DNA of 41,505 nucleotides from Cyanobacteriota bacterium (GCA_026389335.1 JAPLIB010000008.1:1-41505); one strand, 5' to 3'; shown: positions 7,682 through 19,631, counted from the first letter of the stretch. The notes: generated by a model not told the origin, from the sequence alone. Numbers and translations are program-made.

Positions 7682-9697
7682 TCAGCCGAAGGCGCTGAAC
7701 AGCAGCACCATGGCGATCACGCCACCGAACACGATCAGGGCATAGAACTGCACCCGGCCGGTCTCGAAGTACTTGAGCCCCTCGCCGCTGCCCAGGGTCA
7801 GCAGGCCGGTGAGGTTCACCACCCCGTCCACCACCTTGGAGTCCACCTCCAGCACCTGGCGGGCGATGCGGCGGCTGCCCTTGACGAAGATCTTGTCGTT
7901 GATGTCGTCCAGGTACCACTTGTTGGCCAGGAAGCGGTTGACGGCCGGGAAGCGGCCGGCCACGGCGGTGCCCAGGTCGATCTTGTGCAGCAGGTAGGCC
8001 AGCACCGCCAGGGTGATGCCTGCCACCGAGATCGCCACGGAGGCGCCAGCCAGCGGCAGGAACTCGCCCCAGGAGAAGTGTGCGGCCATCTCGGCGGCTT
8101 CCTCGGGATTAAGCAGGGCGGCGAAGCGGCTGTGCCAGGGGGTGCCGAGCAGGCCGATCAGGACCGAAGGCACCGCCAGTACCGCCAGGGGCATCGCCAT
8201 CTGCCAGCCGGATTCGTGGGGATGGTCCGCATGGGCATGGCCGTGGTCGTCGGCGTGGTCGTCACCGCTGCCCTTGCCCGCCGCCAGCAGCAGCTGGGCG
8301 GCGACGGCCTTGTCCTTGCCGCGGAAGCTGCCTTCGAAGGTGAGGAAATAGAGCCGGAACATGTAGAAGGCGGTCATGCCGGCGGTGATGAAGCCCGCCA
8401 CCCAGAGAATCGGGAAGCTGCCGAAGGCCTGGCCAAGGATCTCGTCCTTGCTCCAGAAGCCGGCCAGGGGTGGGATGCCGGCGATGGCCACACAGCCGAT
8501 CAGAAAGGTGGTGCTGGTGATCGGCATGAACTTGCGCAGGCCGCCCATCAGGCGCATGTCCTGGGCGAGCACCGGCTCATGGCCCACCACCTCTTCCATG
8601 GCGTGGATCACCGAGCCGGAGCAGAGGAACAGCATCGCCTTGAAGAAGGCATGGGTCACCAGGTGGAACATGCCGGCCACCGGCGCGCCGCAGCCCATGG
8701 CCAACATCATGTAGCCCAGCTGGGAGACGGTGCTGTAGGCCAATCCCTTCTTCAGATCCATCTGGGTGAGGGCGATCGAAGCCCCCAGCACCAGGGTGAT
8801 CGTGCCGATCACGGCGATCGTGGCCTGCACCGCCGGGAATGGCGCGTACACCGGCTGCAGCCGCGCCACCAGGAACACGCCGGCGGCCACCATCGTGGCG
8901 GCATGAATCAGGGCCGAGATCGGTGTCGGGCCCTCCATGGCGTCGGGCAGCCACACATGCAGCGGGAACTGGGCCGATTTGGCCATCGGGCCCATGAACA
9001 CCAGCAGGCACAGCAGCACGGCCACACCATTACCGAGGCTGCCGCCGGCCACGGCCTCGCTGAGGCGGCTGCCGATCTCTTCGAAGCCGAAGCTGCCGGT
9101 GGCCCAGAACAGGCCCAGGATGCCGAGCAGTAGACCGAAGTCGCCGACGCGGTTCACCACAAATGCTTTCTGGGCCGCATTCGCCGCCCCATCGCGGTCG
9201 TACCAGAAGCCGACGAGCAGGTAGGAGCACATGCCCACCAGCTCCCAGAACACATAGATCTCCAGCAGGTTCGGGCTGATGATCAGGCCCAGCATCGAAC
9301 TGCTGAACAGGGCCAGATAGGTGAAGAAGCGCACATAGCCCTTGTCGTGGGCCATGTAGCCATCGGAATAGACCATCACCAGCAGGGCGATGGTCGTGAC
9401 CAGGGCCAGCATCACCGCCCCCAGGGGGTCAACCCGGAAGCCCATCTGCAGATTGAAGGTGCCGGCGCTGGCCCAGTCGAACAGCACCTCGGTCATGCCG
9501 GCACCTGCCAGCTGTTCCGCCAGAACGGCGTAACTGAGCACGGCGGCAGCGCCCACACAGGTGAGCAGCATCACGGCCACCGGCTTGCGCAGGCGATTGA
9601 TCGTGCGGTTGAAGGTGATCAACCCGAGACCCGAGAGGCAGGCCCCGAGCAGGGGGAGCACCGGGATCAACCAGGCGAGCTGGGCTGCGGACGGCAT
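7682..9697 (-). CDS. ndhF: NAD(P)H-quinone oxidoreductase subunit 5 (NdhF1)
   Basis: NdhF is the distal antiporter-like membrane subunit of thylakoid NDH-1, with the long lateral helix near its C-terminus. The first ~400 residues contain the antiporter core, including the segment from FTYLALFSSSM through YVFWELVGMCSYLL (about 125-160) and HVWLPDAMEGPTPISALIHA (about 245-265). These are diagnostic of complex-I NuoL/NdhF. Its 671 residues match the family. A notable insertion is a His/Asp-rich stretch (HADDHGHAHADHPH, about residues 477-492) in the soluble region. It sits directly before ndhD and 70 bases after the NnrU-like gene, so all three may form one transcript. Confidence 0.97.
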   Translation of the reverse strand: MPSAAQLAWLIPVLPLLGACLSGLGLITFNRTINRLRKPVAVMLLTCVGAAAVLSYAVLAEQLAGAGMTEVLFDWASAGTFNLQMGFRVDPLGAVMLALVTTIALLVMVYSDGYMAHDKGYVRFFTYLALFSSSMLGLIISPNLLEIYVFWELVGMCSYLLVGFWYDRDGAANAAQKAFVVNRVGDFGLLLGILGLFWATGSFGFEEIGSRLSEAVAGGSLGNGVAVLLCLLVFMGPMAKSAQFPLHVWLPDAMEGPTPISALIHAATMVAAGVFLVARLQPVYAPFPAVQATIAVIGTITLVLGASIALTQMDLKKGLAYSTVSQLGYMMLAMGCGAPVAGMFHLVTHAFFKAMLFLCSGSVIHAMEEVVGHEPVLAQDMRLMGGLRKFMPITSTTFLIGCVAIAGIPPLAGFWSKDEILGQAFGSFPILWVAGFITAGMTAFYMFRLYFLTFEGSFRGKDKAVAAQLLLAAGKGSGDDHADDHGHAHADHPHESGWQMAMPLAVLAVPSVLIGLLGTPWHSRFAALLNPEEAAEMAAHFSWGEFLPLAGASVAISVAGITLAVLAYLLHKIDLGTAVAGRFPAVNRFLANKWYLDDINDKIFVKGSRRIARQVLEVDSKVVDGVVNLTGLLTLGSGEGLKYFETGRVQFYALIVFGGVIAMVLLFSAFG

Positions 9698-9767
9698 CCG
9701 GGTGGATCGGCTGTCGCGAGTGTAGGCAGGGTGGCTGCGGGATCCGGTTCGTGTGCGGGGCTGCCGA

Positions 9768-10529
9768 TCAGCTCAGCCAGTGGCCGAGGCCGGAGCGCGA
9801 GAACGCGGTGGCTCCCATGCCGATAAAACGGTGGGCCCACCAGAACAGGCCCACGGCAATCGCGATGCCCAGCTGGGAGGGCCGCAAGAACTCCGAGAGC
9901 ACCAGCCGCTGGCGCCCATCCAGCACGGCTTGAAACGGAATCACCGAGGTGCTGGCCTGGAGCGCCTCGAAGGCGGCCCCAAAACGGTTGCGCAGGCGTC
10001 GATCGCCATTCCAGACCGCAAACAGGTGGTGGGCGATCAGGCCGAAGCAGGCCCAGGCTGTGAAGCTGGTGCCGATCCAGAGCAGGTGGGTGGCGCACCA
10101 GAGGATCTGGCCCACTGCCTGGGGATGGCGGCTGATGCGGATGATGCCGGTGGCATAGAGCCGCACTTGCGGCTTCAGCAGCGCCGGGATCTCCAACAGG
10201 TTGTATGTGGCGGGATACAGGAACAAAAAGCTGATGGCGGTGCCGGTCCAGACCAGCGGCACGATCCAGGGCTGGTCCTGCAGGTTCCAGAGCCTCACGC
10301 CGTCGTAGCGGTGAGCCAGGAAGTAGCCGATCACCACCACCGCCGCCGGAATGCTGAGGGCGGCGAACAGCAGCCGCCAGACCCGTTCGCCGATCCGCTC
10401 CACCCCCCAGGCCCGCAGCGAGGCGCCGCCGCTGTGCAGCACGGCGAACGCCAGGAGCAACGCCAGCATCACCAGGCTGCTGGGGTTGGGGCCGCCGCTG
10501 GGCATGGGCTCGGGGAGCAACTTTGACAT
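9768..10529 (-). CDS. NnrU/Z-ISO-like membrane protein
   Basis: A 253-residue membrane protein of the NnrU family with about six hydrophobic spans and the family landmark RISRHPQAVGQ in the middle (about residues 136-146). The first span begins near residue 20. In plants the NnrU-like protein Z-ISO is the haem-dependent 15-cis-zeta-carotene isomerase acting between phytoene desaturase and zeta-carotene desaturase, and related proteins occur in cyanobacteria. In denitrifying bacteria NnrU has a different, poorly defined role. Here crtP and crtB lie within 4-6 kb, which makes the carotenoid role attractive but is only context. It precedes ndhF in the same direction, so it may be co-expressed with NDH-1 genes. 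Confidence 0.75.
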   Translation of the reverse strand: MSKLLPEPMPSGGPNPSSLVMLALLLAFAVLHSGGASLRAWGVERIGERVWRLLFAALSIPAAVVVIGYFLAHRYDGVRLWNLQDQPWIVPLVWTGTAISFLFLYPATYNLLEIPALLKPQVRLYATGIIRISRHPQAVGQILWCATHLLWIGTSFTAWACFGLIAHHLFAVWNGDRRLRNRFGAAFEALQASTSVIPFQAVLDGRQRLVLSEFLRPSQLGIAIAVGLFWWAHRFIGMGATAFSRSGLGHWLS

Positions 10530-11371
10530 CCGGATTCTCGCCGCCAGCCGCGCCCCTTAGAGTTCGAAGCAGCGCGACGATGGGGATCGCCCCGGGGCTC
10601 GGACTCGATCCAGGCCCCCAGTCCATGGCCCCAGGTTCAGTCTGCCGGCTCAGGCTGTTGTCAGGGATTCGTTCCACGGCAAGCCACCCGTGTCCAGGCA
10701 GCCACTGAGATCCAGCCACGAGGATCCAGCTCCAGCGATCCACCCGCAGTAGCTCCAGCCACAACGTTCCAGCCCCAGAGAGTTCTCGACGGAATTTCAT
10801 CAAAAGGCGCTGCTGTGATCGACTTTCTGCTCTCCCATCCAGGCCCCCAGATCCGATTCACCCGCCGACCCATGGCGCCCAAGCACCCAAGAGCGGCTTG
10901 TCCCACCCTTCCCCAGCCGGCCTACCGCTCCCGGCGCTTCGGCCCCGCTCCCAGGCCTGGCTTGCAACCCTGATTTCTCCGACCCCGATCGACCGCGGCC
11001 TGATCCCCTTGAACCCGATCTCTCCGTGCTCGATCCCCACGTCTGTTGCTCGCCAACCGCTGCGACCTTGTCCAGCGGCTCTGGCTTGCCAGTTTGTTTT
11101 GCTCAGTCAATCCGGCTTGCTTGGCCAATCCGGCTTGCTTGGCAAACCGGCCCCGCTGGTCAAACCGACTCCGCAGGTCAAACTGGCGCCCCAGCGCAGA
11201 GCGGTGTCGCACCGTCGATTCGTGAGGCCACAACGATCGGGTCTGCAGCGTGCTTCGGCCCTGCAGTCCAGCCCTCTCCGACAGCTGGGCCGTCCTCTGC
11301 AGGCCAGTCCTGCCAGGCGCTCACGATCTGCCTTTGTCCCGTTCTCTGACCCCGTGGCCTGACGCGATTCC
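10530..11371. other. divergent spacer between NnrU-like gene and rbcR, with 18-nt repeats
   Basis: This 842-base spacer separates divergent genes and should hold both promoters. No ORF in it has family features. The stretch 11098-11187 is a degenerate 18-nt tandem array. Several long open frames here (up to 154 codons) are repeat-derived or low complexity. LysR proteins usually bind their own divergent upstream region, so a T-N11-A type operator is expected, but I could not single one out. Confidence 0.5.
11098..11187. repeat. 18-nt tandem repeat, five units
   Basis: Five 18-base units start at 11098, 11116, 11134, 11152 and 11170, with core CTTGCTTGGCCAATCCGG drifting to TCCGCAGGTCAAACTGGC. 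On the plus strand they read as hexapeptides such as LAWQTG, PAGQTD and SAGQTG. The period and the x-Ala-x-Gln pattern match the array at 5362-5433 read on its minus strand. Confidence 0.75.
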
Positions 11372-12355
11372 ATGGCGGACCTCCCCTTCACCCTTGATCA
11401 GCTGCGCATCCTGCGGGCCATCGCCAGCGAGGGCAGCTTCAAGAAAGCCGCCGACAGCCTCTATGTGACCCAGCCGGCCGTGAGCCTGCAGATCCAGAAC
11501 CTGGAGAAGCAGCTCGATGTCTCCCTGTTTGATCGGGGCGGCCGCAAGGCCCAGCTCACCGAGGCCGGCCATCTGCTGCTGAGTTATTGCGATCGCATCC
11601 TCAGCCAGTGCCAGGAGGCCTGCCGTGCCATCGATGATCTGCACAACCTCAAGGGGGGCTCCCTGGTGGTCGGTGCCAGCCAGACCACGGGCACCTACCT
11701 GATGCCGCGCATGATCGGCCTGTTCCGCCAGAAATATCCGGACGTGGCGGTGCAGCTGCAGGTGCACAGCACTCGCCGCACCGGCTGGAGTGTGGCCAAT
11801 GGCCAGATCGACCTGGCGATCATTGGCGGCGAGCTGCCCGGTGAGCTCAATGATCTGCTGCAGGTGGTGCCCTACGCCAACGATGAGCTGGCCCTGGTGC
11901 TACCGCCCAAGCATCCGTTGGCCCGCTTGCCGGAACTCACCAAGGACGACCTCTACCGGCTCGGCTTCGTCTGCCTCGATGCCCAGTCCACCACCCGCAA
12001 GATGGTGGATCAGCTGCTGCTGCGCTCCAAGCTCGATGTCGGCCGGCTCAAGATCGAGATGGAGCTCAACTCCTTTGAGGCGATCAAAAATGCTGTGCAG
12101 GCTGGCCTCGGCGCCGCCTTCCTGCCGGTGGTGTCGATTGAGCGCGAATTGGCAGCCGGCACGCTCCATCGCCCCCAGGTGGTGGATCTGATGGTGCGCC
12201 GTCAACTGAAGTTGATCACCCATCCCGCCCGCTACTGCTCCCGGGCGGCTGAAGCCTTCCGCAAGGAGGTGTTGCCGGTGTTCGCCAGTCCCGACAGCCC
12301 GCTGCGCCAGGGGGGAGGGGCCAGTCGCGGCGACAGCAGCGGCGCCGTGGGCTGA
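11372..12355 (+). CDS. rbcR: LysR-family regulator RbcR (Rubisco/carbon-type)
   Basis: A LysR-type transcription factor of the RbcR/CmpR/NdhR group that senses carbon status and controls Rubisco, NDH-1 or carbon-uptake genes. The N-terminal winged helix-turn-helix spans residues 7-66 ([18 protein letters not shown], then [16 protein letters not shown]). A linker helix follows to about 90, and the periplasmic-binding-like effector domain runs from about 95 to 300. The ATG at 11372 gives the standard N-terminus. The C-terminal ~20 residues are Gly/Ser-rich. It is divergent from the NnrU-ndhF-ndhD run, so regulation of that run is plausible but unproven. RbcR versus NdhR cannot be settled without phylogeny; I favour RbcR. 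Confidence 0.88.
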   Translation: MADLPFTLDQLRILRAIASEGSFKKAADSLYVTQPAVSLQIQNLEKQLDVSLFDRGGRKAQLTEAGHLLLSYCDRILSQCQEACRAIDDLHNLKGGSLVVGASQTTGTYLMPRMIGLFRQKYPDVAVQLQVHSTRRTGWSVANGQIDLAIIGGELPGELNDLLQVVPYANDELALVLPPKHPLARLPELTKDDLYRLGFVCLDAQSTTRKMVDQLLLRSKLDVGRLKIEMELNSFEAIKNAVQAGLGAAFLPVVSIERELAAGTLHRPQVVDLMVRRQLKLITHPARYCSRAAEAFRKEVLPVFASPDSPLRQGGGASRGDSSGAVG

Positions 12356-12535
12356 GCGCGCCCTGGGTCTCGTCCTGTCGTCAGCGCACAGCACCGAGGG
12401 CGTCGCCGCAGATGGCTGGGCGCGAGCCGGCCATCGTCCTTATCCCATTCGCTGAAGGCGCCGAGGCCACCGCCACCGCCATCGCCATCGACGGGATCGG
12501 CTCGATGGGCTCCTGTCGCTTGGGCCGGTTGGTCT

Positions 12536-12556
12536 GGCCCGGCGTCGCTCCGGGCC
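12536..12556. terminator. GC-rich hairpin between convergent genes
   Basis: GGCCCGG (12536-12542) pairs perfectly with CCGGGCC (12550-12556) around a 7-base loop, in the 216-base gap between convergent rbcR and the DUF3172 gene. It could act as a bidirectional stop, but no T tract follows on either strand. Confidence 0.3.
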
Positions 12557-12571
12557 GGCCGGAGCATCCGC

Positions 12572-13369
12572 TCAGAACTGGTTGGCTTCCGGGGTGATGC
12601 CGGCGGCATCATCGGCGACGCCCTTGGTGATGAACTTGTTTTCGGTGACGTCGGTCTGATAGACGCAGCGCACGATCGGCTTGTCCTTGACGGAACCGAT
12701 GTAGGCGAAGGTGTTCATGCGCTGCTTGCACTGGCGCATCTGCTCCGCCGTCACGGCTCCCTCCTTCTGCAGCACGCTCCAGTTCTCCCGTCGGATCACG
12801 CAGCCCGGCTTGAGGGTGGGCTGGGTCACGAAGCTGCTGCTGGGGTTCATGGTCGTGTACATCTCCACGTCGATCACGAAGGCACTGGCGCCCCATTGCT
12901 TGCAGAACTCGGGGTCGGCCACGGCCATGTCCAGTTGCTGGCTGCTGGCGATGTTGCCCTGGTCGCCCTGGGTGTTGCTGGACAGGCTGGTGCCGATGCC
13001 GATGCCCACGATCAGCACGCCGGCCAGCACGGCCACGGTGGCCACATTGAACTTGAAGGTCTTGCCGTCACCGTTGGGGCCGCCACCATCGCCACCGCCG
13101 CTGGGACCACTGCCGCTGGGACCACCGCCGCCGGGACCGCTTCTGCCGGGACCATCGCCGGGGCCTCTGCCGCCGCCGGTGGCTGGGTTGCGGCGGCCGC
13201 CGCCGTCATAGTCGCGCTCGTAAGCCCGCTCAAACTCCTGGTCGCGCTGCCGCGGGGCGTTGCGCTCATAGCGCGGGTCTGGACGCTCGCCCGAGCGCCC
13301 GCCGGAACGACCGGAGGGGCGGCTCCAGGCGTCGTCATCCGACGGGCGTGAGCGCGGAGAGCGGCTCAC
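12572..13369 (-). CDS. DUF3172-type membrane-anchored protein
   Basis: A 265-residue protein that I assign to the cyanobacterial DUF3172 group. Residues 1-103 are disordered, first Arg/Ser/Asp-rich and then Gly/Pro/Ser repeats. A single membrane span lies at about 109-129. Residues 145-265 are soluble with four cysteines spread along the sequence (in FCKQW, GCVIR, QCKQR and RCVYQ). The function is unknown. Its start overlaps the ndhM stop by four bases (ATGA), implying translational coupling with ndhM. A link to the thylakoid NDH-1 complex is a guess from that coupling. Confidence 0.75.
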   Translation of the reverse strand: MSRSPRSRPSDDDAWSRPSGRSGGRSGERPDPRYERNAPRQRDQEFERAYERDYDGGGRRNPATGGGRGPGDGPGRSGPGGGGPSGSGPSGGGDGGGPNGDGKTFKFNVATVAVLAGVLIVGIGIGTSLSSNTQGDQGNIASSQQLDMAVADPEFCKQWGASAFVIDVEMYTTMNPSSSFVTQPTLKPGCVIRRENWSVLQKEGAVTAEQMRQCKQRMNTFAYIGSVKDKPIVRCVYQTDVTENKFITKGVADDAAGITPEANQF

Positions 13370-13713
13370 AGGTTCTCGCTGCTGCGGGGCAGGCCCATGG
13401 AGTAATTCAGCACCCGGGCATCGGGGTTGTACCGCAGTTCACCGGCCTGCAGCAGGGCACGGATCAGTCCCTCCAATTCCGAGCCGATCCGCCGCAGGGT
13501 GTAGTCGTTGAGGTCTGCCCCGGCCTGGGCTGCCACTTGCTGCCGGAAGCCCTCGCGCACCTTCTCAAGGCTTGTCTCGTCCCAGAGAAACTCGTTGTCC
13601 GGGTCGATATCGAGGGTGAGCTGGTCGCGATCGGCCACCAGATCGCCGTTTTCCACCCGGGCGGTGAAGATCCGGATGTGCCGGGTGGTGGACTTCAGCA
13701 GGGTGTCAGCCAT
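13366..13713 (-). CDS. ndhM: NAD(P)H-quinone oxidoreductase subunit M (NdhM)
   Basis: NdhM is a small peripheral subunit of the oxygenic-photosynthesis-specific part of thylakoid NDH-1, on the cytoplasmic side near the ferredoxin-binding region. The sequence from [16 protein letters not shown] onward, with DNEFLWDE in the middle and a short C-terminus containing LNYSMGLPR, is characteristic of the family. I chose the ATG at 13713, giving 115 residues, because it places the conserved block at residue 4. The in-frame upstream extension is Pro/Arg-rich and not family-like. It is coupled to the DUF3172 gene by a 4-base overlap and is divergent from crtP. Confidence 0.93.
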   Translation of the reverse strand: MADTLLKSTTRHIRIFTARVENGDLVADRDQLTLDIDPDNEFLWDETSLEKVREGFRQQVAAQAGADLNDYTLRRIGSELEGLIRALLQAGELRYNPDARVLNYSMGLPRSSENL

Positions 13714-16483
<2,770 letters not shown>

Positions 16484-16525
16484 TGTGCTGGCTCAGATGC
16501 ACTGAAGCGGCAGTGGTTTGTGCCC

Positions 16526-17455
16526 TCAGGGAGCGCTGATCCACTTCAGCAGCAGTGGATTCACGGCTTGCGGGGCCTCGTCGTGGGGGCAGTGGCCGAC
16601 GCCGGGCAGCACTTCCAGGGCCTTGATGCAGCTGTAGGTGTCGCGCCAGCGGCGGGCTTCGGCCGGGGCCTCCCAGGGATCCTCGGCGCCCCAGATCATC
16701 CGCACCGGCAGCTGCAGCCGCGCCAGCAGGTCGGGGGCGAGGTGGTCTTCGAACAGGTTGATGAAGCCGCGGAAGCTCTCCGTGGCACCGGGGTCGGTGG
16801 AGGGGCGATACAGCAGCGCCACCAGCTCCTCGTCGACGTTCTGCCCGCTGGGATAGGCCTGGCGCAGCACCTGGCGGATGAAGGCGGGACGGGCCAGGAA
16901 GCGAAACAGGGGGGCGATCAGCCAGCGCTGCCGCACCAGGGCCTTGACGGCTGGCCTGCTGGCCCGTTCCAGGGGCGGCAGCTGGGCCACCCGTTTTTCG
17001 TCCAGGGTGCGCTGGGCGCAGTCGATCAGGATCACCTGGGCCGGAGGCCGGCCGGCCTCACTCAGCAGCACCGCAGCGTCGAGGGCCACCATGCCGCCGA
17101 TCGAGTTGCCGATCAGGTGCACCGGCCGTTCGCCGGCCTGGGCCACTTCGGCCAGGAAATCCAGCACCTGTTCGGCCCAGAGGTCGAAGCAATAGCGCAC
17201 CGCCCCCGCCACTGGTTGCTCATCGGCGAGGTACGAGCGGGGCTTGTCGCTAGCACCAAAACCCAGCAGGTCGAGGGCATACACCTCAACCTGCTGGGCC
17301 AGGACGGATTGGTTGTGGCGCCAGTGATCGACACTGGCACCGAAACCGTGAATCAGCAGGGCCACGGAACCGGCGGCGGGATCACCGCTGCGGGTCCAGT
17401 GGATGCGGTGGCCCCGCCACAGCCAGCGGCGATCCGCCCTGGCGGCTTCAGACAC
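16526..17455 (-). CDS. alpha/beta-fold hydrolase, possibly chlorophyll-dephytylase-like
   Basis: An alpha/beta hydrolase with the oxyanion strand HGFGAS (36-41), the nucleophile elbow GNSIGG (116-121, Ser118), a late Asp (GAEDPW) and the catalytic His (GVGHCPHDEAP near the C-terminus). All triad positions are present. The GNSIGG elbow and the spacing resemble the plant pheophytinase/chlorophyll dephytylase group and many cyanobacterial homologues, but other ester or C-C substrates are equally possible. I chose GTG at 17455, overlapping the RRM gene's stop by eight bases, which gives 309 residues. The longer frame to 17674 lies wholly over the RRM gene. It is convergent with crtB. Confidence 0.82.
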   Translation of the reverse strand: MSEAARADRRWLWRGHRIHWTRSGDPAAGSVALLIHGFGASVDHWRHNQSVLAQQVEVYALDLLGFGASDKPRSYLADEQPVAGAVRYCFDLWAEQVLDFLAEVAQAGERPVHLIGNSIGGMVALDAAVLLSEAGRPPAQVILIDCAQRTLDEKRVAQLPPLERASRPAVKALVRQRWLIAPLFRFLARPAFIRQVLRQAYPSGQNVDEELVALLYRPSTDPGATESFRGFINLFEDHLAPDLLARLQLPVRMIWGAEDPWEAPAEARRWRDTYSCIKALEVLPGVGHCPHDEAPQAVNPLLLKWISAP

Positions 17456-17873
17456 CGACGCTCTGGTTGGCCAGCAGGGCCTTGAGCTTGGCCAGTTCGC
17501 CGGCCCAGCGGGGATCAGGGGATTCGCTGTCGACGTTGTCGGCGTGCACCACCTTGTTGTTGGCCTTGCGTGCTGCCGCAGGGGCCGCGCCCGGACGGCG
17601 GTCGGTGCTGGCGGTGCTGCGGGCATCGCGGCGCTCGGAGATCTCGATGCGCAGGGTGCTGCCACCGAAATCACGGCCGTTCAGTTGCTCGATCACCGTC
17701 TCAGCCAGGGCCTGGCTGTCCACGTTGGCGAAGCCGAAGCCGCGGCTGGCTCCGGTGTCACGGTCGTTGACCGCTTTGAAGCGCACTCCCTCCCCCACGC
17801 TGGTGAACAGAGCTTCAAGCTCCTTGGCATCAAAAGACTGCGGCAGGTTGCCGACGTAGAGGCGAACGCTCAT
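17448..17873 (-). CDS. RRM-domain RNA-binding protein (Rbp type)
   Basis: A 141-residue cytoplasmic RNA-binding protein with one RRM: RNP2 LYVGNL (5-10) and RNP1 RGFGFANV (44-51), both with the aromatic residues that stack on RNA. It then has a basic, Ala-rich linker and a short conserved-looking tail (DPRWAGELAKLKALLA). Cyanobacterial Rbp proteins are linked to cold response and to mRNA localisation near thylakoids. ATG at 17873 starts at the usual MSVRLYVGNL; the upstream extension is not RRM-like. The alpha/beta hydrolase start overlaps its end, suggesting coupling. Confidence 0.92.
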   Translation of the reverse strand: MSVRLYVGNLPQSFDAKELEALFTSVGEGVRFKAVNDRDTGASRGFGFANVDSQALAETVIEQLNGRDFGGSTLRIEISERRDARSTASTDRRPGAAPAAARKANNKVVHADNVDSESPDPRWAGELAKLKALLANQSVGV

Positions 17874-17941
17874 GGGGGAGAGGAAGATGAGAAAAGACTT
17901 TTTCGCAGCCGGGCAAACACGCCGTTGCACTCAGAAGTTAA

Positions 17942-19387
17942 TCACGCCACCGGTCTGCCGTCTCTCCGCTCGCGCTCTTCCGCCATCGTGGCTGCAGCTG
18001 TGGCCCCCCACCAGCGCTGGGCCGCCTGCAGGCAGGCTTCCGTCTCCGCTGGGCTGGCCGGCCGTTGAGCCGGCAGCCGCCCGAAGGCCCGCTCCCGGGT
18101 CAGATGCTCGAGCAAGCGGCCCAGTCGGGGCCCGGGGGGGAGCTGGAGCCGGGCCTGAAGCTGGCCGCCGTCGAGCGGTGAGCGCGGGTGCAGCAAGACA
18201 TCCGCTGGATCGCGCCAGCGTTGCAGTAACTGGCAGCTGTCGGCTGGAGCGAGCAGGAGCGCCAGGGCCGGGAAATCCGCCTCAAGCTCGCGCTGCAGAT
18301 CCAGCCGTTCCGCCTCAGACAGGCCCTCAAGAGCCCCGCGCGGCAGCACCCCAGGGGCCAGGGATGCCGGGCTCAGGGATTCAGGGTTCAGGGATGGAGT
18401 GTCGCCGGCGCGGGCTGGGCTGGTGGGGACGGGCGGGCGGTTGGGCCCTGTCTGCAGACAGGCCTCCAGGCGCTGCCGCCAGTGCCGTAGCCGGGCGCAG
18501 CGCTGTTGCAGCCGGCGGCTGCCATGCAGGCGCCGCACCGCCGAGCCATCCAGGCAGGCCGCCAGGCGCGCCAGGGGCAGGGCCCAGCTGATTTCTGCCG
18601 CCGTCAGTCCATGAGCCAGAGCCTCGTCGCGGCTGAGGCTTGCCAGCAGCGGACAAGCCCCCGGCCCCTCGCCGCCCCAGACCTGCAGCAGCCCCAGCTG
18701 GATCGCCAGGATCAGGCCAGTGGCACCCGCCTCGGCCAGCGCCAGTCGCTCCAGCTCAGCCAGCACCCGTTCGCCGGCGACGGCCGCCAGGTGCTGGTGC
18801 TGGCGACCGATCCAACTCTGGGTGAGGGGCTCCAGCTGGAAGTCCAGTTCGGCCGCCAGTCGCACGCCCCGCAACAGCCTCAGGGGATCCTCGCGCAGGT
18901 TGGCTGCGCTGATCGCCCGCAGTTGTCCGGCGGCCAGATCCACCAGCCCGCCGGTGGGATCGAGCAGTTCGGCCCCCGGAGCCAGGGGGAGGGCGATGGC
19001 ATTGATCGTGTAGTCCCGACGCTTCAGATCGGCTTCGAGGTTGGCGCCGATCCGGCGGGCCAGGTCGATCGTCCAGCCCTTGAGCACCAGCCGGGCCATG
19101 CAGCGCTCCGCGTCGAGCACCACGCAGCTGCCACCGCAGCGGTTCGCCAGCGAGCGGGCCAGAGCGATGGCGTCGCCATTCACCACCAGATCGAGATCGG
19201 GGTGCTGGCGCAGGCGGCCGAGCAGGGCGTCGCGCACGGCTCCCCCCACCAGGGCTGTCTCCGCCGGCAGCAGGGCCGGATCAAACGGCCAGCGTTCCGG
19301 TGCCAGCACCTGAAGCAGCAGCTCCCCTTGACGACTGGCTGCAGCCGACAAAATGGGAAACGACGGTCCCTCGGGCGGCATGTGCAT
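17942..19387 (-). CDS. cca: CCA-adding tRNA nucleotidyltransferase
   Basis: A class II polymerase-beta-type nucleotidyltransferase that adds or repairs the 3' CCA of tRNAs. This is needed because the tRNA-Asn gene in this window does not encode CCA. Signatures are LVGGAVRD (46-53), DLDLV (64-68, metal-binding carboxylates) and RRDYTINAIAL (about 128-138), then the neck helices. The C-terminal half carries a Pro/Ser/Leu-rich repeat insertion around residues 320-350, with units such as SLNPE and SLSPA. Two ATGs (19387 and 19381) overlap the start of ycf34 on the other strand. A GTG at 19309 is a third candidate and would avoid that overlap. Full length is 481 residues. Whether it adds CC, A or all three bases is unknown. 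Confidence 0.9.
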   Translation of the reverse strand: MHMPPEGPSFPILSAAASRQGELLLQVLAPERWPFDPALLPAETALVGGAVRDALLGRLRQHPDLDLVVNGDAIALARSLANRCGGSCVVLDAERCMARLVLKGWTIDLARRIGANLEADLKRRDYTINAIALPLAPGAELLDPTGGLVDLAAGQLRAISAANLREDPLRLLRGVRLAAELDFQLEPLTQSWIGRQHQHLAAVAGERVLAELERLALAEAGATGLILAIQLGLLQVWGGEGPGACPLLASLSRDEALAHGLTAAEISWALPLARLAACLDGSAVRRLHGSRRLQQRCARLRHWRQRLEACLQTGPNRPPVPTSPARAGDTPSLNPESLSPASLAPGVLPRGALEGLSEAERLDLQRELEADFPALALLLAPADSCQLLQRWRDPADVLLHPRSPLDGGQLQARLQLPPGPRLGRLLEHLTRERAFGRLPAQRPASPAETEACLQAAQRWWGATAAATMAEERERRDGRPVA

Positions 19388-19631
19388 CTGCGTGGATTGC
19401 CATTGGGTCGACCGCTGTCAGGCCTACCACGCGGTGGAGCGGCAGCACGGCGTTCCCCATCTCAGTGCGGCCCCCGATATGGTGCCGCGGCAGCCGCGCA
19501 TCCATGTTCAGGTGATTGATCTGGGCGAGGCCGCCGTGGGGGTGGAATGGGATGTGCGCGCCTGCGCGGATTTTCGCCGTGATCCCGGTCGCTGGCAGCG
19601 GCTCCGCCCCGATCTGGCGGTGCCCTTATGA
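19380..19631 (+). CDS. ycf34: Ycf34 family protein
   Basis: Ycf34 is a small protein conserved in cyanobacteria and red-lineage plastids. In Synechocystis it has been reported to bind an iron-sulfur cluster and to influence photosynthetic electron transport. The N-terminal signature MCICVDCHWVDRCQAYHAVE has Cys at 2, 4, 7 and 13, and another Cys occurs in the C-terminal half (RACADF), consistent with cluster binding. I chose the ATG at 19380 for this signature; the frame's earlier start at 19353 adds a non-conserved leader. It gives 83 residues. Its start overlaps that of divergent cca, and its stop overlaps the tsaB start by four bases (ATGA). Confidence 0.93.
   Translation: MCICVDCHWVDRCQAYHAVERQHGVPHLSAAPDMVPRQPRIHVQVIDLGEAAVGVEWDVRACADFRRDPGRWQRLRPDLAVPL

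Noticed and set aside
5858-9133. Long His/Gln-rich frames opposite ndhD and ndhF (350 and 514 codons)
   Set aside because: They mirror membrane-protein codons on the other strand and have no recognisable features or ribosome binding sites.
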